The notes beneath the pieces are model-generated. The model was given only the letters and a program-made list of their open reading frames with translations, had not been told where the DNA came from and ran no database searches. Position numbers and translations under genes: made by a program. A stretch of 8,730 bases of DNA from Actinomycetota bacterium (lineage in GTDB: Bacteria; Actinomycetota; Thermoleophilia; Solirubrobacterales; Solirubrobacteraceae), in contig SYBY01000467.1 in the NCBI GenBank assembly GCA_005788585.1, positions 1 through 8,730 on the forward strand, read 5' to 3'. Positions within the stretch are counted from its first letter, which is position 1. Each line of letters begins with the position of its first letter. Below are positions 5,097-8,730 of this stretch, piece by piece.

Positions 5097-8000
5097 GATC
5101 GTGGACACATTGACCACGCGCGGGCGGGGGCTCGGCGCGGCGGTCGCGACGGTCGTCGTGCTGCTGCTCGCGATTCCCGCGACGGCCAGCGCCGCGCTGT
5201 CCATCAACGTCAATCCGACCAGCCCGCGTCCGGGCGAGCCGGTCAGCATCAGCGCGTCCGGAACCTGCGACGGCACGTGCTGGAGCTGGAGCTGGAAGGT
5301 CGGGTCGACCGTCGTCGACGCCGGCGGCGGGTTCCCGGACCCGTACGTCTACGAGGACGGCTTCCCGACCACGGGCGAGCGACGCGTGACGCTCAACTAC
5401 TCCCGGCTGTCGTTCACCCCGCCGTACGAGTTCGAGGTCACGAAGACGTTCAACGTCGTGGCGAACCGCGCGCCGGTCGCGTCGTTCTCCTTCAACCCGA
5501 CGGTGCCGATCATCAACCAGCTGGTGACGTTCACCGACACGTCCACGGACCCCGAGGGCGACACGCTGACCCGCGCGTGGGACACCGACAACGACGGCGC
5601 GTTCGACGACGGTGACGGCACCACGGCCAGCCGCAGCTTCCCTACGGCGGGCGCGCGACAGGTGCGCCTGCGTGTGCGCGACCAGTACGGCGCGGAGACC
5701 ATCTCGAGCCGGACCGTCACGGTGGCCAACGGCGGTCCGCAGATCACGCTGTCGGTCACGCCGACGACCGTGCCCACCGGCTCGCCCGTGGCGTTCTCCG
5801 CTGCCGGCACCGACCCCGACGGGGGTCCCGTCACGTATGCGTGGGACCTCGACGGCGACGGCGTCTACAACGACTCCACCGCTGCGGTTCCGCCGGCGCG
5901 CTCCTATCCGCGGGCCCGGACGCTGAACATCAGCGTGCGCGTGACCGACGACGACGGGACCGACGTGTCGACCGGCCAGCGCGACCAGATCATCACCGTG
6001 ACGAACCGGCTGCCCTCGGTGCCGACGATCTCCTCTGCGCCCGGATCGGCGGTCCCCGGTGAGAGCGTCCAGCTGACCGCCGCCGCGACCGACCCCGAGG
6101 GCACCGCGCTCACGTATGCGTGGGACCTGGACGATGACGGCGCGTTCGACGACGGAACCGGCGCGAGCCTGAGCCGCGCGATGCCCGCCACCGGTCCCCT
6201 CACCGCGCAGGTCCGCGTGACCGACGCCGACAACGGCTCGGCGACCTCGTCGCGCTTCACGCTGAACCCGGCCAACCGCCCGCCCGTCGCATCGTTCACG
6301 GTGTCCGAGCCGAGCCCCGCGATCGGGCAGACGATCACGCTGACCGACACGTCGACCGACCCGGACGGCCAGACCCTGACGCGCACCTGGGATCTCGACG
6401 ACGACGGCGAATTCGACGACGGCACGGGCGCGACGCCCACCACGTCGTTCTCGACCCCCGGCACCAAGACCATCCGGATGCGCGCGAGCGACGGCGCTGC
6501 GGGCGTCATCGCCAGCCGCACCGTGACCGTGCGCAACCTGACGCCGACCGGGACGCTGAGCGTGACGCCGAAGGCCGTTCCCACGGGGACGCCCGTCTCG
6601 TTCTCGGTCACCGCGGCGGACCCCGACGGCGGCGCCGTCACGTACGCGTGGGACCTCGACGGCGATGGCGCGTACGACGACAGCACGAGCGCGACGCCGC
6701 CCGCGCAGTCCTACGCGCGGTCCGGCGCACGGACCGTCGGCGTCCGGGTCACGGACACCGACGGCGACGCGGCCACCGCGACGCTCCAGCTGACGGACAC
6801 CGTGACGGTGACCAACCGTGCACCGAGCGTGCCGACGATCGTCTCGGTCCCGGGCGTGGCCGTCCGCGGGCAAGTCGTGAGCCTGACCGCCGCCGCCACC
6901 GACCCCGAAGGCACAGCCGTCACCTATGCCTGGGACCTGGACGACGACGGCGCGTTCGACGACGCCACCGGCGCAAGCGTGGATCGCACGATGCCCGCCG
7001 CCGGCGTGCTCGCTGCGCGGGTGCGTGCCACCGATGCCGACAACGGGACGACCGACTCAGCGCCCTTCACCCTCACCGCCGGAAACCGGGCGCCGGTCGC
7101 CGCGTTCACCGCGAGCACCACCACGCCCAAGGTCGGTGAGCCCGTCACGTTCACTGACACCTCGACGGACGCCGACGGCCAGGCGCTGACCCGGGCGTGG
7201 GACCTGGACGGCGACGGCGACTTCGACGACGGCACCGCAGCCTCGGCGACGTTCTCGTTCCCCGCAGCCGGCGCGGTGACCGTGCGCCTACGCGTCAGCG
7301 ACGGCATCGACCCGTCGGTCGCCACACGGGCGATCACCGTGAGCAATGTGCAACCGACCGGGACGCTGACCGTGACGCCGAAGACCGTCCAGACCGGCGT
7401 GCCCGTGGCGTTCTCAGTCACCGCGACGGATCCCGACGGCGGCGCCGTCACGTACGCGTGGGACCTCGACGGCGATGGCGCGTACGACGACAGCACGAGC
7501 GCGACCCCGCCGGCCCGGTCGTATGCGCGGTCGGGCGTGCGGACGATCGGTGTGCGCATCACCGATACGGATGGCGACGCGGCCACCGCGACGCTTCAGC
7601 TGACCGACACCGTGACGGTGACCAACCGCGCACCGAGCGTGCCGACGATCACCTCGGTCCCGGGCGCCGCCGTCCGCGGGCAAATCGTGAGCCTGACCGC
7701 CGCCGCGACCGACCCCGAGGGCACAGCCGTCACCTACGCCTGGGACCTCGACGACGACGGCGCGTTCGACGACGGCACCGGCGCAAACGCGGACCGCACG
7801 ATGCCCGCCTCCGGCGTCCTCGCAGCCAAAGTCCGCGCCACAGATACCGACGGCGGCACGACCGACTCGGCCCCCTTCACCCTCACCGCCACGGATCCGG
7901 TGCCCGCGGACCCGCCGGCCGGGGACCCGCCCCCCGCACCGGCCCCGGACCCCTCCGTGATCGCGACCGGCACCCCGTTCGTCTCGGACCCCGCGCCCGC

Positions 8001-8430
8001 ACCCGTGCCCGCCCCCGTCGCGACGCCCCCGGCGACCAAGCCGTCCGCCGCCCGCGAGAAGACCACGCCCCTGCGTCTGCTGCGCCCGTTCCCGCGCGTC
8101 CGGATCCAGGGGAACCTGACCCGTCGTGGTGCGCGCTTCACCCGGATCACCGTCACCGCGCCGCGTGGCACACGGGTCCGCGCCGACTGCTCGGGCCGTG
8201 GCTGCCCGCGCAAGCGCGTCACGAAGACGACCGGCCGCAGCGGGGTCATCCGCCTCACGCCGATGCTCGGATCGTTCCGTTCGGGTGTCAAGATCACGAT
8301 CCGGGCCACACGGGCGGGCGCGATCGGCAAATACACGCAGATCGTGGTCCGCCGCGGCAAGGCACCACGCCGCATCGACCGGTGTCTGCGCCCCGGAGCG
8401 ACCGTTCCGACCCGCTGTCCGGCAAACTGA
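5074..8430 (+). CDS. Large secreted protein with nine PKD-like domains
   Basis: An exported protein of 1118 residues from ATG 5074, or 1111 from GTG 5095. The second start is attractive because TACCAT sits six bases before it and the ATG is buried in an inverted repeat. A signal peptide ends near residue 40 (LGAAVATVVVLLLAIPATASA). The first domain has the Cys pair C65/C69 and a Trp cluster (WSWSWKV). Nine PKD-like domains follow at 131-940, each with WD-x-D-x-D-G-x-(F/Y)-x-D, an acidic loop like calcium sites of EF-hand or type-3 thrombospondin repeats. They form three A-B-C trios of exactly 270 residues. A Pro-rich linker (941-999) leads to a C-terminal domain (1000-1118) starting LRLLRPFPRVR, with CSGRGC and two final cysteines, shared with the protein at 2085-3053. 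No sortase motif or enzyme domain is visible. Surface adhesion or a cell-envelope scaffold is inferred. Confidence 0.9.
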   Translation: MRLYHGSVIVDTLTTRGRGLGAAVATVVVLLLAIPATASAALSINVNPTSPRPGEPVSISASGTCDGTCWSWSWKVGSTVVDAGGGFPDPYVYEDGFPTTGERRVTLNYSRLSFTPPYEFEVTKTFNVVANRAPVASFSFNPTVPIINQLVTFTDTSTDPEGDTLTRAWDTDNDGAFDDGDGTTASRSFPTAGARQVRLRVRDQYGAETISSRTVTVANGGPQITLSVTPTTVPTGSPVAFSAAGTDPDGGPVTYAWDLDGDGVYNDSTAAVPPARSYPRARTLNISVRVTDDDGTDVSTGQRDQIITVTNRLPSVPTISSAPGSAVPGESVQLTAAATDPEGTALTYAWDLDDDGAFDDGTGASLSRAMPATGPLTAQVRVTDADNGSATSSRFTLNPANRPPVASFTVSEPSPAIGQTITLTDTSTDPDGQTLTRTWDLDDDGEFDDGTGATPTTSFSTPGTKTIRMRASDGAAGVIASRTVTVRNLTPTGTLSVTPKAVPTGTPVSFSVTAADPDGGAVTYAWDLDGDGAYDDSTSATPPAQSYARSGARTVGVRVTDTDGDAATATLQLTDTVTVTNRAPSVPTIVSVPGVAVRGQVVSLTAAATDPEGTAVTYAWDLDDDGAFDDATGASVDRTMPAAGVLAARVRATDADNGTTDSAPFTLTAGNRAPVAAFTASTTTPKVGEPVTFTDTSTDADGQALTRAWDLDGDGDFDDGTAASATFSFPAAGAVTVRLRVSDGIDPSVATRAITVSNVQPTGTLTVTPKTVQTGVPVAFSVTATDPDGGAVTYAWDLDGDGAYDDSTSATPPARSYARSGVRTIGVRITDTDGDAATATLQLTDTVTVTNRAPSVPTITSVPGAAVRGQIVSLTAAATDPEGTAVTYAWDLDDDGAFDDGTGANADRTMPASGVLAAKVRATDTDGGTTDSAPFTLTATDPVPADPPAGDPPPAPAPDPSVIATGTPFVSDPAPAPVPAPVATPPATKPSAAREKTTPLRLLRPFPRVRIQGNLTRRGARFTRITVTAPRGTRVRADCSGRGCPRKRVTKTTGRSGVIRLTPMLGSFRSGVKITIRATRAGAIGKYTQIVVRRGKAPRRIDRCLRPGATVPTRCPAN
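5464..7893 (+). repeat. Three tandem 810-bp coding super-repeats (PKD A-B-C trios)
   Basis: Units lie at 5464-6273, 6274-7083 and 7084-7893, each 810 bp. Domain boundaries, marked by an N-x-x-P start, fall at 5464, 5728, 6004 / 6274, 6535, 6814 / 7084, 7345, 7624. Type A has (T/L)TDTSTD, type B has DPDGG-x-VTYAWDLDGDG-x-Y, and type C has PSVPTI and TAAATDPEGT. By hand count units 2 and 3 agree at about 87% in B, 88% in C but only about 56% in A. Bases 6622-6695 are identical to 7432-7505. Unit 1 is more diverged. Confidence 0.9.
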
Positions 8431-8435
8431 ACACC

Positions 8436-8730
8436 GTGCCGGTCACCCCCCTTGCCGCCGCGGCGCTCGTCGCCATCTGTTTTGCCCTGCCGTTCGGCGT
8501 CGCAGCGCTGTTCGACGAGGGCCCGCAGCCGCAACCGGTGGCAGTCTCCCGGCCGGCCGTCGAGGTCGTCGAGGACGAGGCGCCCACCGATGTCCGCATC
8601 TCCACGCTCGACCGCGCGCCGCGCCTGCCCGCCCTGCGCAACCCGATCGAGCCGGACGAGCCTGCCCCGGCGCCCGCGGCGTCGGCGCCCGCCACCGACG
8701 AACCGGCCGCGGCCGCCCCGGCTCAGACCC
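8436..8730 (+). CDS. Partial gene: membrane-anchored or secreted Pro/Ala/Glu-rich protein
   Basis: An open frame starting at GTG 8436, five bases after the stop of the large PKD gene, and running off the right edge after 98 codons. Residues about 4-25 (TPLAAAALVAICFALPFGVAAL) form one hydrophobic segment, a signal peptide or membrane anchor. A low-complexity stretch rich in Pro, Ala, Glu and Asp follows. Third codon positions are strongly G/C, as in the neighbouring genes, and no stop interrupts the frame. No Shine-Dalgarno is seen, so translation may be coupled to the upstream gene, and the two are probably one operon. No conserved domain is visible in the part present, so no function can be given. 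It may help export, anchor or regulate the PKD protein. Confidence 0.65.
   Translation, partial: MPVTPLAAAALVAICFALPFGVAALFDEGPQPQPVAVSRPAVEVVEDEAPTDVRISTLDRAPRLPALRNPIEPDEPAPAPAASAPATDEPAAAAPAQT

Noticed and set aside
3284..5110. A 608-codon minus-strand frame across the lipoprotein and SDR genes
   Set aside because: Low-complexity Arg/Gly/Ala composition typical of an antisense or alternate-frame shadow in GC-rich DNA; no domain seen.
6622..7505. Long identical direct repeats that might mark a mobile element or phase-variable recombination site
   Set aside because: The repeats are in frame, spaced by exactly one 810-bp trio, and fully explained by internal domain duplication. No transposase or terminal repeats are present.

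Overview
The window is GC-rich bacterial chromosome with tightly packed genes. It most resembles an actinobacterium of the class Thermoleophilia (Solirubrobacter/Conexibacter-like). The basis is the strong G/C bias at third codon positions, the frequent GTG starts, and a C-terminal domain opening with 'LRPFPRVR' on two secreted PKD-type proteins. I associate that domain with this class from memory, not from a search.

Minus strand, right to left. A lipoprotein with a thioredoxin-like C-terminal domain (4227-3250) is followed 22 bp later by a CAU-anticodon tRNA (3227-3155) and a strong hairpin (3130-3100). Next comes a small secreted PKD protein (3053-2085). Then four closely spaced genes follow: two 64-65 residue proteins that look like paralogues (2000-1806 and 1743-1546), a stand-alone GGDEF diguanylate cyclase (1486 or 1519 to 962), and an RpiR-family regulator with an SIS domain (885-4). 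The two small proteins begin with MD and end near IDV or VDV, a layout that recalls YjfB-type 'putative motility' proteins. With the cyclase this may be a small c-di-GMP/surface-behaviour cluster. That function is inference.

Plus strand. A classical short-chain dehydrogenase/reductase (4295-5035) diverges from the lipoprotein gene across 67 bp. A large secreted PKD-repeat protein follows (5074 or 5095 to 8430). Its nine PKD-like domains form three consecutive 270-residue super-repeats, each an A-B-C trio and each exactly 810 bp long. A Pro-rich linker follows, then the same C-terminal domain as in the small minus-strand protein. A perfect 11-bp inverted repeat covers the start region of this gene. 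Five bases after its stop a new reading frame starts at 8436 and runs off the window; it encodes a membrane-anchored or secreted Pro/Ala/Glu-rich protein.

The two PKD proteins share one plan (signal peptide, a first domain with a close Cys pair, one or nine PKD domains, a four-Cys C-terminal domain). They are best read as a short and a long member of one surface or secreted family. No mobile element, CRISPR array or rRNA is visible, and no stretch over 300 bases lacks a gene. The most unusual items are the paired small paralogues, the inverted repeat at the big PKD gene's start, and the exact 810-bp higher-order repeat.
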